Source: Fontibacillus panacisegetis
GTDB lineage: Bacteria; Bacillota; Bacilli; Paenibacillales; Paenibacillaceae
DNA length: 64,000 nt
NCBI RefSeq assembly: GCF_900102215.1
Contig: NZ_FNBG01000001.1
Location: 1-64,000 of the forward strand
Reading direction: 5' to 3'
Positions 34,980 to 44,334 of this stretch are shown piece after piece (position 1 is the stretch's first letter; each line of letters begins with the position of its first letter). Made by a program: the position numbers and the translations under genes. The notes beneath the pieces are model-generated. The model did no database searches and was not told the origin of the DNA. It was given only the letters and a program-made list of their open reading frames with translations.

Positions 34980-35080
34980 TCACCATGAAACCAGAAACAT
35001 TCACATTTCGGATAAACATTATCTACCGAAAATAGTCTACAATAATGAGCACATATGCAGCAGAAGGAAGGTTAAATCCA

Positions 35081-36505
35081 ATGATGGTAATGCAGCAGAT
35101 ATCACAATCTATGAATATAGGCAAGCGCAGGAAGTCACTATTCGCCCTTCCCTTGCTAGCAGCAATCATCCTTATGGGTGGCTGTAATAACGACAGCCAC
35201 CCTTCCGCTCACTCAGCAAGCGCGGTAAATGTGAACGCGGATTCCGTGCAGCCCGTCTCCTTTTGGGTCGCGACGGACACACACTATTTAGACAAAGAGC
35301 TACAGGACGGCGGAACAGCTTTTGATGCCTACGTCAGCGGCGGAGACGGTAAAATGCTGCCCTATAGCGAAGAATTAATGGAAGCTTTAGTGTACGATGT
35401 GGAGCAGAAGAAACCAGCATTCCTTATTCTCAGTGGCGATTTGACTAACAACGGAGAAGCAAGCAGCCACAAGAAGCTGGCGGAAAAGCTAAAACGAATA
35501 GAACAAGCGGGAACTTCCGTTTATGTGATTCCAGGGAATCATGATCTGAATAACCCGTGGGCCAGATCCTTCAGCGGTGACAAGCAGATCGTTGCGGAGT
35601 ATCTTTCGGACGAGGATTTTGATGATCTGTATGCGGAATATGGATACGATGAGGCTCTTTCCAGAGATGAGGACAGTCTTAGCTATCTCGTGCAAGCCGC
35701 TCCCGGACTTTGGCTGCTCATGATTGACAGCGCCCAGTATGCCAAAAATGAAGAATACGGCTTCCCCCAAACGGACGGACGCATCTTGCCGTCCACGCAA
35801 GCTTGGATGGAAAAATGCGTGAAGCTCGCTGCCAAATCGCAGGCCTCCATCATCACCGTTATGCATCACAATCTGCTTGATCATACAACCATGCAGGTAT
35901 CGGGCTTTCGGCTGAACAACAGTCAGGAAGCGATGAAGCTGCTGCGTCAAGGCGGGCTCAACTTAGTGCTCTCCGGTCATATTCATGTGCAGGACATCCG
36001 CCGTGACCCTGCTTACAGAGAAGGAGATGAGGCATTTCCGGTGTATGATATTGCCACCGGCGCATTTGCCGTAAATCCCCATCAATATGGGGTTATGACC
36101 TTTGATCCGTTGAGCCGGGGGGTTACTTATAATACTGCAGCTGTCGACGTCGAAGGCTGGGCTGCCGCAACCGGCAGTAACGATCCCAATCTACTCGGAT
36201 TCAAATCTTATGCAGAGAAAGCCTTTGCCTCCTCTTCTTACAGCAAAGCGCTTCAGCAGCTTGAGGACAGCTCGTTCAGCACTGCGGATCGCGCCTCCAT
36301 GGCGGAAACCATGGCTAAGCTAAATGTCTACTACTTCGCAGGAACAGCTGCTGAGCATTTACCGGAAATTAAAGCAATGCCGGGATTTAAGCTGTGGGAG
36401 CAGGTGCAAGGCGGCTTCATGGCAGGCTATATTAACAGCATGGTGGAGGAACAAGATGAAAGCAATGTTTCGCTTGATATGGTGCTGAACGGCAATACGC
36501 GATAA
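35081..36505 (+). CDS. Calcineurin-like metallophosphoesterase lipoprotein
   Basis: 474 residues from the ATG at 35081. Lipobox LMGGC gives a lipid-anchored, extracytoplasmic enzyme. The dimetal site motifs are all present: ATDTHYLD, LSGDLTNNGE, IPGNHDLN, VMHHNLLDH and LSGHIHVQD. The substrate is unknown; relatives cleave phosphodiesters or nucleotides outside the cell. GAAGGAAGG lies about 10 nt before the start; three clustered ATG codons leave the exact start open. Confidence 0.87.
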   Translation: MMVMQQISQSMNIGKRRKSLFALPLLAAIILMGGCNNDSHPSAHSASAVNVNADSVQPVSFWVATDTHYLDKELQDGGTAFDAYVSGGDGKMLPYSEELMEALVYDVEQKKPAFLILSGDLTNNGEASSHKKLAEKLKRIEQAGTSVYVIPGNHDLNNPWARSFSGDKQIVAEYLSDEDFDDLYAEYGYDEALSRDEDSLSYLVQAAPGLWLLMIDSAQYAKNEEYGFPQTDGRILPSTQAWMEKCVKLAAKSQASIITVMHHNLLDHTTMQVSGFRLNNSQEAMKLLRQGGLNLVLSGHIHVQDIRRDPAYREGDEAFPVYDIATGAFAVNPHQYGVMTFDPLSRGVTYNTAAVDVEGWAAATGSNDPNLLGFKSYAEKAFASSSYSKALQQLEDSSFSTADRASMAETMAKLNVYYFAGTAAEHLPEIKAMPGFKLWEQVQGGFMAGYINSMVEEQDESNVSLDMVLNGNTR

Positions 36506-36571
36506 CAGTAAACAAAGCGGGATTTTAGACGAAAGACTGAAAATTACAATCTGCCTAGCCCCCGACTCGTT

Positions 36572-36850
36572 TCATATACAATCTTTCGAAAAACCCGCTT
36601 TTTTACGCTTGAACAATACGAACCCGAGCCGTTTGTACAGCCGGATTGCGTTCACATTAGTGTCAAGCACCTCCAATACAAATTCTTTGTAGTTTAAGTT
36701 ATTAAACAGATATTGTATCAGCTCGGTGGCAACTCCCTTGCCCCTTGCTTCCGCCGACGTTGTAACAGACTAGATGTAGCATTGGGCGTCTTGCAATTTG
36801 ATGGGTTTTTGCAGTTCTTTCTTCAAAAAGTAATGGAGCACCATCCCTTT
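36572..36850 (-). pseudogene. GNAT acetyltransferase, truncated with a nonsense codon
   Basis: The minus strand reads KLQDAQCYI-stop-SVTTSAEARGKGVATELIQ and on to NVNAIRLYKRLGFVLF, ending at 36572. RGKGVATEL is the acetyl-CoA loop of GNAT enzymes. A TAG sits where GAG would continue the frame, and the N-terminal half is missing. Confidence 0.7.
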
Positions 36851-36887
36851 TAGACATCGCATGACAAGCAACAAAAAATAAATAATG

Positions 36888-36920
36888 GCTTGTAAGCCGA
36901 AAATCGACTCACAAGCCACT
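36888..36920 (-). terminator. Terminator after the stalk-domain gene
   Basis: GGCTTGT and ACAAGCC pair around about 17 nt; on the minus strand ATTATTTATTTTTT follows. Confidence 0.7.
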
Positions 36921-36965
36921 CCATTAAATAAAATATATTATTACTTATGTTCATAAGACACGAAA

Positions 36966-37961
36966 TTATTGTGCTGATGTATCAATGCCTATCGTATTTG
37001 TTTTTGAATCGAATGTTAAAGATATCCCGAGTGCTTGTGCGATATCACGAAGCTTGAAGTAGTTGTTCCCTTCAATCTTATATGCGGCGATCTCTATCTC
37101 CTCATCATTAAGGTAAACCTTAGACGTTGATAATGTAGCTGTCTTAGCTTTTGGATTATTGGATACTGCCAGTTCTCCTCCTTGGGCGGTATATGCTTCA
37201 CCCGATGTCAGGCTTATGGCGTTATGCTCACCATCCCAACCCACTTCAAAGCCCTTTGCGGTTCCGTTCACTGCCATAGCGATGTCACGAAGCTTAAAGA
37301 AGTTGTTGTTGTTAATATTATATGCTTCAAAAGAAACTTGCTTGCCATCAACTAAAACCTTTGATACTGAAGCTTTGGCAGTCGCAGTTACCAGTGGATT
37401 TGCAGCAGGCTCTGATTTGGGTTCAACTGGTTTAGTAGTCGGCTCATCAGGATTCGAAGTCGATGCAGATGCGCCGTCTGAAACTTGGTAAATGATTTTT
37501 GTGGACTTATCAGCATTGCCAAAGCTAAATACATAATAAAGATCACAAGTAAAGCCACCATATCTCTTGTAAAGTTTTGTGGTTGCTGTTTGATTAGCCT
37601 CAATTTCACTTACAGCTTCTTCTGAGCCGTCTATTTCCCAGAATAAGGAACCGCCATTGCTTCCATCTATCGTATAATAACTTACTGAAGCACTCATTTT
37701 TTCCTTTGGTGTGAATTTGATTTCAGCACCATCTTTCACCAGAACAATTTTATAGTTTTGCTCTGCTAGAATATCTCTGAATTGTTGATTGTCATCAAAT
37801 TCTTCAATTTCGATTTTATTCGATTGCTTACCTGCTTCACCAGACAATGAATAAGTGTACTTGTCAGCAGGAACCTCTGCAGCTATTGCAGGAATTGAAG
37901 TGAATACGAGCATAAAGACTGAGAGCATCAGAGCCAAAGAAACAAATGTTTTTCTTCTCAT
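36966..37961 (-). CDS. Secreted protein with two stalk domains
   Basis: 331 residues from the ATG at 37961 (GGGAGG upstream). Signal peptide MRRKTFVSLALMLSVFMLVF ending near AIAA. An N-terminal unknown domain (about 30-165) leads through a Pro/Ser/Thr-rich linker to two copies of the copper-amine-oxidase-like stalk, each with FKLRDIA. The SFEAYNINNNNFFKLRDIA form is common in Paenibacillus surface proteins. Isolated gene with its own terminator. Confidence 0.82.
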   Translation of the reverse strand: MRRKTFVSLALMLSVFMLVFTSIPAIAAEVPADKYTYSLSGEAGKQSNKIEIEEFDDNQQFRDILAEQNYKIVLVKDGAEIKFTPKEKMSASVSYYTIDGSNGGSLFWEIDGSEEAVSEIEANQTATTKLYKRYGGFTCDLYYVFSFGNADKSTKIIYQVSDGASASTSNPDEPTTKPVEPKSEPAANPLVTATAKASVSKVLVDGKQVSFEAYNINNNNFFKLRDIAMAVNGTAKGFEVGWDGEHNAISLTSGEAYTAQGGELAVSNNPKAKTATLSTSKVYLNDEEIEIAAYKIEGNNYFKLRDIAQALGISLTFDSKTNTIGIDTSAQ

Positions 37962-38145
37962 AAAACGGCCTCCCAAAATATGTAATTGTGTCTGTAGACT
38001 CTCATAATAATACTTTAGACCCATTTCTATATCTATGACAAATGCTATATTCAGATAAAAAATCGTATATATGAATAAAATGTGTAGGCACAAATGAAAG
38101 CGATTGATGGAATCTAATACTCTGGCAATCATTCCATTTGCTACA

Positions 38146-39330
38146 TCAAACCAACTGCGTCACCTGCATAAATCTTGCCATCCGCTCCAGCACCTTCTCC
38201 AAATCGACGAGCGAGGCAGCATAAGAGCAGCGAATAAAGCCCTCTCCGCCCGATCCGAATACATGCCCCGGGACGACCCCGACCTTTGCTTCCTTCAGAA
38301 GCCGAAGAGCAAATTGCTCTGAGGACATCCCGGTAGAAGCAATGGAAGGGAAGGCATAGAAAGCCCCCTCCGGCTCGTGACATGCCAGACCAATTGCATT
38401 CAAGCCGGCTACAAACAGCTTGCGGCGTTCATTGTAGCTCGCTATCATCTCATCCTTGGCAGTCATGCCATAACGCAGGGATTCAAGTGCAGCGATCTGT
38501 GCAATTGTAGGGGCGCACATAGCCGTGTACTGGTGGATTTTCAGCATGCCGGCGATCAGTTCCCCCGGTCCGCAGGCATAGCCTACCCGCCAGCCTGTCA
38601 TCGCGAACGCTTTGGAAAAGCCGCTGATGACAATTGTACGCTCCCTCATGCCCGGTAATGCGGCAATACTGACATGTTTTCTCCCGAAGGTCAGCTCGGC
38701 GTAAACTTCATCCGAAATAACTACCAAATTATGTTGGATAATGAGCTCTACAATCGGCAGCCAATCCTGCTCGGTCATAACTGTGCCGGTTGGATTGCAT
38801 GGATAATTAATCATCAAAACTTTTGAATGAGGTGTGATCGCTGCTTGCAGTGCTTGAGGGGTCAGCTTGAACTGCTCCTCATCCTTAGCTTCTACCTCCA
38901 CAATGTTACCCCCATGCAAATGAGTAATCGGTTCATACGCAATATAGCTTGGCGCAGGTATTAGGACTTCATCACCCGGATTGATCACTGCACGTAGTGC
39001 CAGGTCTACAGCCTCACTGCTCCCCACCGTCACGATGATTTCCTGCTCGGGATCGTAAGTAACTGCAAAGCTGCTGGCATAATATGCTGAAAGCTCCTCA
39101 CGCAGCTCCATCAAGCCCTTGTTTGAGGTGTACTTCGTCTTCCCGTCGCGTAATGCCTGGATGCAAGCTTCACGTACCTTTTCCGGTGTAACGAAATCCG
39201 GCTCACCAACCCCAAGGGAGATTGTATCGCCGCCTACATTATTTATTTCAAAAAAAGCGCGAATTCCCGACGGCCGGATATCCCGTACACGCGAGGATAA
39301 AAATTGCCCTGCAATCTTTTCACTATACAT
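38146..39330 (-). CDS. Class I/II PLP aminotransferase
   Basis: 394 residues, fold type I. The PLP lysine is in SGFSKAFAMTGWRVG, with NYPCNPTG and a conserved Arg in FIRCSYA. Closest in feel to PatA/aspartate-type enzymes. Its start overlaps the end of ddl by 8 bp, so the two are translated together; it may supply or remove alanine or another amino acid for wall synthesis. Substrate is not determinable from sequence. Confidence 0.88.
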   Translation of the reverse strand: MYSEKIAGQFLSSRVRDIRPSGIRAFFEINNVGGDTISLGVGEPDFVTPEKVREACIQALRDGKTKYTSNKGLMELREELSAYYASSFAVTYDPEQEIIVTVGSSEAVDLALRAVINPGDEVLIPAPSYIAYEPITHLHGGNIVEVEAKDEEQFKLTPQALQAAITPHSKVLMINYPCNPTGTVMTEQDWLPIVELIIQHNLVVISDEVYAELTFGRKHVSIAALPGMRERTIVISGFSKAFAMTGWRVGYACGPGELIAGMLKIHQYTAMCAPTIAQIAALESLRYGMTAKDEMIASYNERRKLFVAGLNAIGLACHEPEGAFYAFPSIASTGMSSEQFALRLLKEAKVGVVPGHVFGSGGEGFIRCSYAASLVDLEKVLERMARFMQVTQLV

Positions 39331-40258
39331 GCTGCTCCCCCCGCTCCTGTCCCCGTTCGCGAAGCGAGCAGGTAATAATTCGATCCAGCAGCTGTGTAAA
39401 GCTCATGCCTGCTGCTGCCGCGCTCTTGGGGAGCAGGCTGCCGGCAGTCATTCCCGGTAAGGTATTGACTTCCAGTACATAAGGGATACCCTGACACAGG
39501 ATCATATCGACCCTGGCATAAACTTTGCACTGCAGCAGCCGATAGCTGGCAAGCGCCGCCTCGCGCACACGCTGATGGATGGCGGGTGCCAGCTCGATCA
39601 CCTTCTCTTCAGCGCGGTCTACCTCATATTTTGCCGTGTAATCAAACCACTCCGAATGAGTGGAGCGAATGCCGATTATCGGCAACAGCTCGCCATCTAT
39701 AATCGAACAGGTGAGCTCCATCCCTTGAATATACGGCTCAATTAAGATCGTTTGATCCAAAGTGAAGGACTCTTGAACAGCCGTCAGTAATTCTGTCTCA
39801 TGATGAACAAGCTGGATGCCGATGCTAGATCCCCCCGAATTCGGCTTGACAATTACCGGATAACCTATCCGTTCCACCGCCCGCGGATCATAGTCGTCCA
39901 TCCTCTGCCAGCAAAGGCCAGTCGGCGTACTCACGCCCGCTGCCGTAAGCAGCATCTTAGTCAGACGCTTGTTCATACACAGGCTGCTTGCCAGAATACC
40001 GCTGCCTGTATACGGAATCCCCAGTGTCTCAAGCGCTCCCTGTATCGTGCCATCCTCGCCATATTGACCATGCAGAGCCAACAGCGCGAGATCAATTTCT
40101 GCCTGTTGTATCTGTCTGATTAAATCCACTCGCTGATTGATTACAATGGGGACCGCCGTATAGCGATCTGGATCCAAATGACGGATCATTTCTTGACCTG
40201 TCCGTAGAGAAACCTCCCACTCCGAGGAAACACCACCCATAATAATACCAATCCTCAT
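39323..40258 (-). CDS. ddl: D-alanine-D-alanine ligase
   Basis: 311 residues, ATP-grasp fold. Motifs: GGVSSEWEVSL, HGQYGEDGTIQG, GSGILASSLCMNK, VKPNSGGSSIG and the metal-binding VLEVNTLPGMT. It makes the D-Ala-D-Ala dipeptide for peptidoglycan. Located 35 bp after a MocR-type regulator gene and overlapping an aminotransferase gene. The residue pattern does not indicate a D-Ala-D-lactate ligase with certainty either way. Confidence 0.93.
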   Translation of the reverse strand: MRIGIIMGGVSSEWEVSLRTGQEMIRHLDPDRYTAVPIVINQRVDLIRQIQQAEIDLALLALHGQYGEDGTIQGALETLGIPYTGSGILASSLCMNKRLTKMLLTAAGVSTPTGLCWQRMDDYDPRAVERIGYPVIVKPNSGGSSIGIQLVHHETELLTAVQESFTLDQTILIEPYIQGMELTCSIIDGELLPIIGIRSTHSEWFDYTAKYEVDRAEEKVIELAPAIHQRVREAALASYRLLQCKVYARVDMILCQGIPYVLEVNTLPGMTAGSLLPKSAAAAGMSFTQLLDRIITCSLRERGQERGEQHV

Positions 40259-40293
40259 TATGACACCTCATTTGTCTGTAATTATCTTTATGC

Positions 40294-41778
40294 CTATAGA
40301 AAGCCGCGCACCTGCTGACCGATTATTCGAATACCCTTCTCGATATTTTCATCCGTTACTCGTGAAAAACCTAGTCGCAATGTGTTCGTACCTTCGCCTT
40401 CTTGAATAAAAAATCTGTCACCCGGTGTAAAAATAACCCCCTGCTCTGTGCAAGCTTCCAGCAGATGGCGGGTATTCACACCAGTGGGGAAGGTAAGAAA
40501 AATATGCAAGCCCCCGTCGCCTGACAGCTTCGCCTCGGGAAGATATGCATCGCAGCACGCTTTTGTCAGTTCATATTTGCGTTTGTATTCCATACGTGCT
40601 TTTTTTACATATTTATCGAAATTTCCATTCAGCAAATACTGATATAATATCGATTGGTCGATTGTTGATGTATGAATGCTGCGCGCACGCTTTATGCTTT
40701 CAAGGTTGTTGATCAGCGCTTGGTCTCCAAGCACCCAGCCCACTCGCAAACCAGGGAACAGCACCTTGGAGAGGCTGCCGATATAGATGACTCCGTTTCC
40801 CTGTCCGGCGGTCGCTATTAATGGGGCAATATGCGCTCCCGAGTAGCGAAGCTCCTCATTAAATCCATCCTCAATGACCGGTATCTGGTAGCGCATCATT
40901 AATTTCATAACAGCGCTGCGCTTTGCCGGTGACATGACGATCCCTGTAGGATTGTGATAGGAAGGGGTCAAATAGGCCAGATCAAAGCGGCTTGCCCCAC
41001 TCTGCAACACAGCCTCAAGCTGCTCCACATCAATACCGTCATGCTCCATTGGAATACCAGTAATTTCAAAGCCTTGCAGCTTCAAATTTTTGATTGCTGT
41101 GTGATGGGTTGGATTTTCACAAATTGCCGCTCCGGAGCGTGCAGAAGGACGCAGTGCCGACAATACAATGTCAAAGCCTTCCGTAAATCCGCTTGTGATC
41201 AGCATATCCTTGCCGCTTGTATCGACGCCTTTATTCTCCATGTAACGCATCAGGTAATCGATCAGCGGCTTGTAGCCTTTCGCATAGCCGTAGTTGAGCA
41301 GCACCTGTCCTTCGATGGCCATCCTATCCATGAAAGCACGCTTTACATCCCCCAGATCGAACAGCTGCTCATCCGGAGCGATGCTTGTAAACGAGATGGC
41401 TCCTTTTTTAGCGCGAATCCCCTGCTTCATGATATCCAGCTCTACAGCCGATACAGCATATTCGTTCATCCTTGCCTTCCAGTCGATCTGCCAGGCGGCG
41501 GAGACATCAGCTCCTCCATGATCTGATGTCATAGGCTCCAGCATAGCAGCCACATAACTGCCTTTGCCTGGAACCGTATACGTATATCCGTCATCCTCCA
41601 GGCCCTCATAGGCTGCAATGAGTGTATTGCGGCTCACCTTTAGCAGACCACTCATTTCTCGTGTGGAGGGCAGCTTTTGATTCGCCTGAAGCGCACCTTT
41701 TATAATTAATCGCTTGATATATTCTTTCACTTGTATCGCGACCGGACGGTCATCAACGAGCTTGAAATCCTGAAACAT
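40294..41778 (-). CDS. ddlR: MocR-type regulator, probable DdlR
   Basis: 494 residues: a GntR winged helix (residues about 5-75; LPSTREMSGLLKVSRNTLIAAYEGL) fused to an aminotransferase-like domain with the PLP lysine in SLSKVLFPGLRVGW. A MocR protein named DdlR activates ddl in Brevibacillus brevis. Adjacency to ddl here suggests the same role, but unlike a simple activator-target pair all three genes run in one direction. No operator was identified. Confidence 0.85.
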   Translation of the reverse strand: MFQDFKLVDDRPVAIQVKEYIKRLIIKGALQANQKLPSTREMSGLLKVSRNTLIAAYEGLEDDGYTYTVPGKGSYVAAMLEPMTSDHGGADVSAAWQIDWKARMNEYAVSAVELDIMKQGIRAKKGAISFTSIAPDEQLFDLGDVKRAFMDRMAIEGQVLLNYGYAKGYKPLIDYLMRYMENKGVDTSGKDMLITSGFTEGFDIVLSALRPSARSGAAICENPTHHTAIKNLKLQGFEITGIPMEHDGIDVEQLEAVLQSGASRFDLAYLTPSYHNPTGIVMSPAKRSAVMKLMMRYQIPVIEDGFNEELRYSGAHIAPLIATAGQGNGVIYIGSLSKVLFPGLRVGWVLGDQALINNLESIKRARSIHTSTIDQSILYQYLLNGNFDKYVKKARMEYKRKYELTKACCDAYLPEAKLSGDGGLHIFLTFPTGVNTRHLLEACTEQGVIFTPGDRFFIQEGEGTNTLRLGFSRVTDENIEKGIRIIGQQVRGFL

Positions 41779-41820
41779 TCTTCATCGCCCCCGTCTATAA
41801 TGATGGCATAGGAATTGAAA

Positions 41821-41867
41821 GAAAAAAAGAACCACCTCGCAGGATTTTTCATCCCTAGGTGGTTCTT
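41821..41867 (-). terminator. Terminator upstream of ddlR
   Basis: AAGAACCACCT (41827-41837) and AGGTGGTTCTT (41857-41867) pair perfectly; on the minus strand TTTTTTC follows. It would end transcripts coming from the glycosyltransferase fragment side. Confidence 0.7.
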
Positions 41868-41871
41868 CCTC

Positions 41872-42008
41872 ACTTAGCTAAGTTAATCATACAGTTGCTT
41901 TTTTAGTTAACAAATGCCTAGATATGATAATGACTTTTGAAATCGAAAATGTCATCAACAGCTTGATGATACCCGCCTGATTTTCGAAAGGATTCCCTAA
42001 AAGATGTT
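41872..42008 (-). pseudogene. 3' end of a glycosyltransferase gene (duplicate)
   Basis: About 130 bp nearly the same as 63072-63201, the end of the glycosyltransferase gene and its downstream flank. The minus strand reads RESFRKSGGYHQAVDDIF and on to a stop. A 20-bp block present in the intact gene is missing. Confidence 0.8.
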
Positions 42009-42059
42009 TGAAACACGATATCCAGTGCGGGAGACAGAAGAAAAGTAGCCTATTTCCTT

Positions 42060-42093
42060 GTTCTTTGGGGCGGGGTTCCCCGCCCCAAAGAAC
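42060..42093. repeat. Perfect GC-rich palindrome
   Basis: GTTCTTTGGGGCGGGG (42060-42075) and CCCCGCCCCAAAGAAC (42078-42093) with a 2-nt centre. Very stable as RNA hairpin or DNA cruciform. No T run on either side, so not a standard terminator. It sits between the glycosyltransferase fragment and a truncated MarR gene. Confidence 0.8.
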
Positions 42094-42130
42094 ATCCACA
42101 CCGACTAACGAACACCCGAGAAGTTACTGT

Positions 42131-42409
42131 CTACTCTTTTACACAAACTTCTTTTATTTTTTTGTTCTGTGTATCTTCTTTCTTTTCAATAAATCCATTA
42201 ATCTCAAGTTTCTTTATAGCGCGAGCAGCTGTTGTTCGGTCTATCTTTATCATTTCAGCTAACTTCTCTTGAATGATTCCCGGGTTTTCACATATTCGTA
42301 CAATGTACAAGTACTGTCCTTTTGTAAGATCATATTCTTTAAATTCGATATTACTTATAGAATCTAATGCCCTTGCGATCATTCCAATTTCACCAAGGAT
42401 TTTCTTCAT
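42131..42409 (-). pseudogene. MarR-family regulator, C-terminally truncated
   Basis: 92 codons from the ATG at 42409 (AAGGAG upstream): the dimer helix, the HTH (IIQEKLAEMIKIDRTTAARA) and the start of the wing (IEKKEDTQNKKIKEVC) are intact, but the protein stops before the C-terminal dimerisation helix (family about 145 residues). The missing part is replaced by the palindrome and glycosyltransferase fragment. Probably inactive. Confidence 0.7.
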
Positions 42410-42597
42410 AATTAACTCCTTAGCGCTTTTATTTTGTTGTAAACTCAACAAAAAATGATACAAATTTAATTCAACCCAGCTTTATTGCATTTGCAATAAA
42501 AATATTGATAAAGAGGTCGAATAAACAGAAATTGGCATCAATAATTCGCATTGATTTTTCGTACATTTTAGACTTTTAATAAGGACAATATCGTTAA

Positions 42598-42626
42598 AAC
42601 AAAAAAAGCCGCATATATGCGACTTT
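42598..42626 (-). terminator. Terminator after the AraC gene
   Basis: AAAAGTCGCAT and ATGCGGCTTTT pair on the minus strand, followed by TTTGTTTT. Confidence 0.75.
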
Positions 42627-42714
42627 TGGAGCTTTCCTGCTGTTCCAGCAATAGGCGTGCAATGCCAATCGGTGATGCGAATCTCCGGATATCCCCCTAC
42701 TACAATATCCCTCA

Positions 42715-43497
42715 TTATAAATGTGACATATACTCAAATGCTGTTATACCATATACACTTTTAAAATGTTTGTTTAGATGAGTTAAATCAACAAAACCGT
42801 AGGCACTTACTGCTGAATAAACATCTTTATTCTTCTCGATTAAACGCTTTGCACGTTCGATTTTGCAGTTGAGAAAGTATTGGTAAGGTGAAATTCCAGT
42901 ATGTGCCTTGAATAATCGGATAAACTGAAACTTTGATAAATGAAGCTCACTGCTGATCTCATCAAGTTTAAGCACATGTTCCAGATTGGCATGAAGCATA
43001 TCCTTAGCTTTGTGAATCAGCACATGTTCCTTCCTATCATCAGTCGAAAGCTTCGTTTCAATAAGGCTATTTGTGAGTGACAAGAATAACTCACTACACA
43101 ACGCCTCATCTTTTTCGCTTAATATTGCTTTGGAAAGGCTTACTATTCGTTGTTCAAGCTGAGCATCATACACAATCGGGGTTAAAAACCTTGGAGTATC
43201 CTTTTTTTCTATGACTTCCATAAGTAGTTGGGGATCAAAATAAAGCATGACATAATCCAGACCTGTCCGATCATGTGCCATTCCATCATGGGCCTGTTCC
43301 GGATTAAAGAGCATGACACCATTCTGATAGGACAATTGTAAGCTCCCCTCCAAGTTATACTCTTGAATCCCACGCAATGTAACGCCAATGGCATACTCCT
43401 GGTGAGCGTGCTTTTTATAGGTGAAATCAGTCATGCTTGCCGACAACGCGGTAATACCTGCCCTTTTTTTATATATAAATTTGTTCAATCCATTCAC
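42715..43497 (-). CDS. AraC-family regulator with cupin sensor domain
   Basis: 260 residues: an N-terminal AraC-binding cupin (about 1-145) and two HTH motifs at the C-terminus (LKLDEISSELHLSKFQFIRLF and YSAVSAYGFVDLTHLNKHF). The GTG at 43497 is too close to GAAGAGGTG; TTG at 43488 has better spacing and may be the true start. It follows a LysE-type exporter gene by 16 bp and probably controls it. A classic exporter-regulator pair for amino acids or toxic analogues. Confidence 0.85.
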   Translation of the reverse strand: MNGLNKFIYKKRAGITALSASMTDFTYKKHAHQEYAIGVTLRGIQEYNLEGSLQLSYQNGVMLFNPEQAHDGMAHDRTGLDYVMLYFDPQLLMEVIEKKDTPRFLTPIVYDAQLEQRIVSLSKAILSEKDEALCSELFLSLTNSLIETKLSTDDRKEHVLIHKAKDMLHANLEHVLKLDEISSELHLSKFQFIRLFKAHTGISPYQYFLNCKIERAKRLIEKNKDVYSAVSAYGFVDLTHLNKHFKSVYGITAFEYMSHL

Positions 43498-43513
43498 CTC
43501 TTCATAAGCTTCC

Positions 43514-44089
43514 CTACATCCAAATCATGATTGCAGCATAAGCAAGAGATAATGCCATAAGTATATTAACAAACTTGTTATGCCTCTGTAAAAACGCCTT
43601 GAATATGGTCCCGAAAAACACCCACGTAATAAATGCCAGAAATCCAATGGTTGTAATCGCTAGAATACTTATCGTCATCGCTGTGCTTGAACTATAGTTC
43701 GGCATAATAAAAGTTGGAATTACAGTCATTGTAAAGAGCACTACTTTTGGATTTAGAAACTGCATAAGTAAGCCTGACAAAAAAGTAGCTGTTTCTTTTT
43801 CAGTAGAGTTTGATACATCCATTTTGTAAATCATATAAGCAAGATATAGCATATATATGCTTCCAATGATCTGCATCACAATAATTATTTTTGGTATGAA
43901 CGTAATGAGTATCGTATTTAACATAGCGGAAATAACCAGTAATAAGCCAAAACCAACCGTTGCTCCATACGTATAGTTCATTGCTTTTTTCGCTCCGTGA
44001 TTATGCACGGTGGACAATATAACAATATTTGTAGGTCCAGGTGTAAATGTAGCAATCATACAGTAAAACAAAATAGTTGTAATATTCAT
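43514..44089 (-). CDS. LysE/RhtB-family exporter
   Basis: 191 residues, six membrane helices. TFTPGPTNIVILS at the N-terminus is the family signature, and QFLNPKVVLF the second conserved block. These proteins export amino acids or related metabolites. AGAGGGG precedes the ATG. The downstream AraC gene is likely its regulator. Confidence 0.9.
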   Translation of the reverse strand: MNITTILFYCMIATFTPGPTNIVILSTVHNHGAKKAMNYTYGATVGFGLLLVISAMLNTILITFIPKIIIVMQIIGSIYMLYLAYMIYKMDVSNSTEKETATFLSGLLMQFLNPKVVLFTMTVIPTFIMPNYSSSTAMTISILAITTIGFLAFITWVFFGTIFKAFLQRHNKFVNILMALSLAYAAIMIWM

Positions 44090-44334
44090 GAGAACCCCTC
44101 TCTCTGGCTATTCTCATATATTACATCCTAATTTAAAGACCCTATAGTATATTATTGCAAAAATTGAGCGTCATGCACCATGGGACTGTGTGGAAAAGAT
44201 AGCATGACAGACTTGATCGTGCTCTACATTCCGGGCAACTTGTCTCATCTCGATACAAAGACAAAAAACTGCTATCATATCTAATAGAGAACATCCATAA
44301 TAATGGCCATTTTCAGGTAAGTAAAGGAGAATAA

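Noticed and set aside
36508..36608. AAGCGGG...CCCGCTT hairpin after the phosphoesterase gene
   Set aside because: The arms are short and about 70 nt apart, and the right arm lies within the GNAT pseudogene, so a terminator role is unconvincing.
41821..41870. T-box-like leader before ddlR
   Set aside because: Only a terminator hairpin is present; no AGGGTGGNACCGCG motif or specifier stem was found.
42482..42715. 77-codon minus-strand frame
   Set aside because: It overlaps the terminator of the AraC gene and has no ribosome site or recognisable content.
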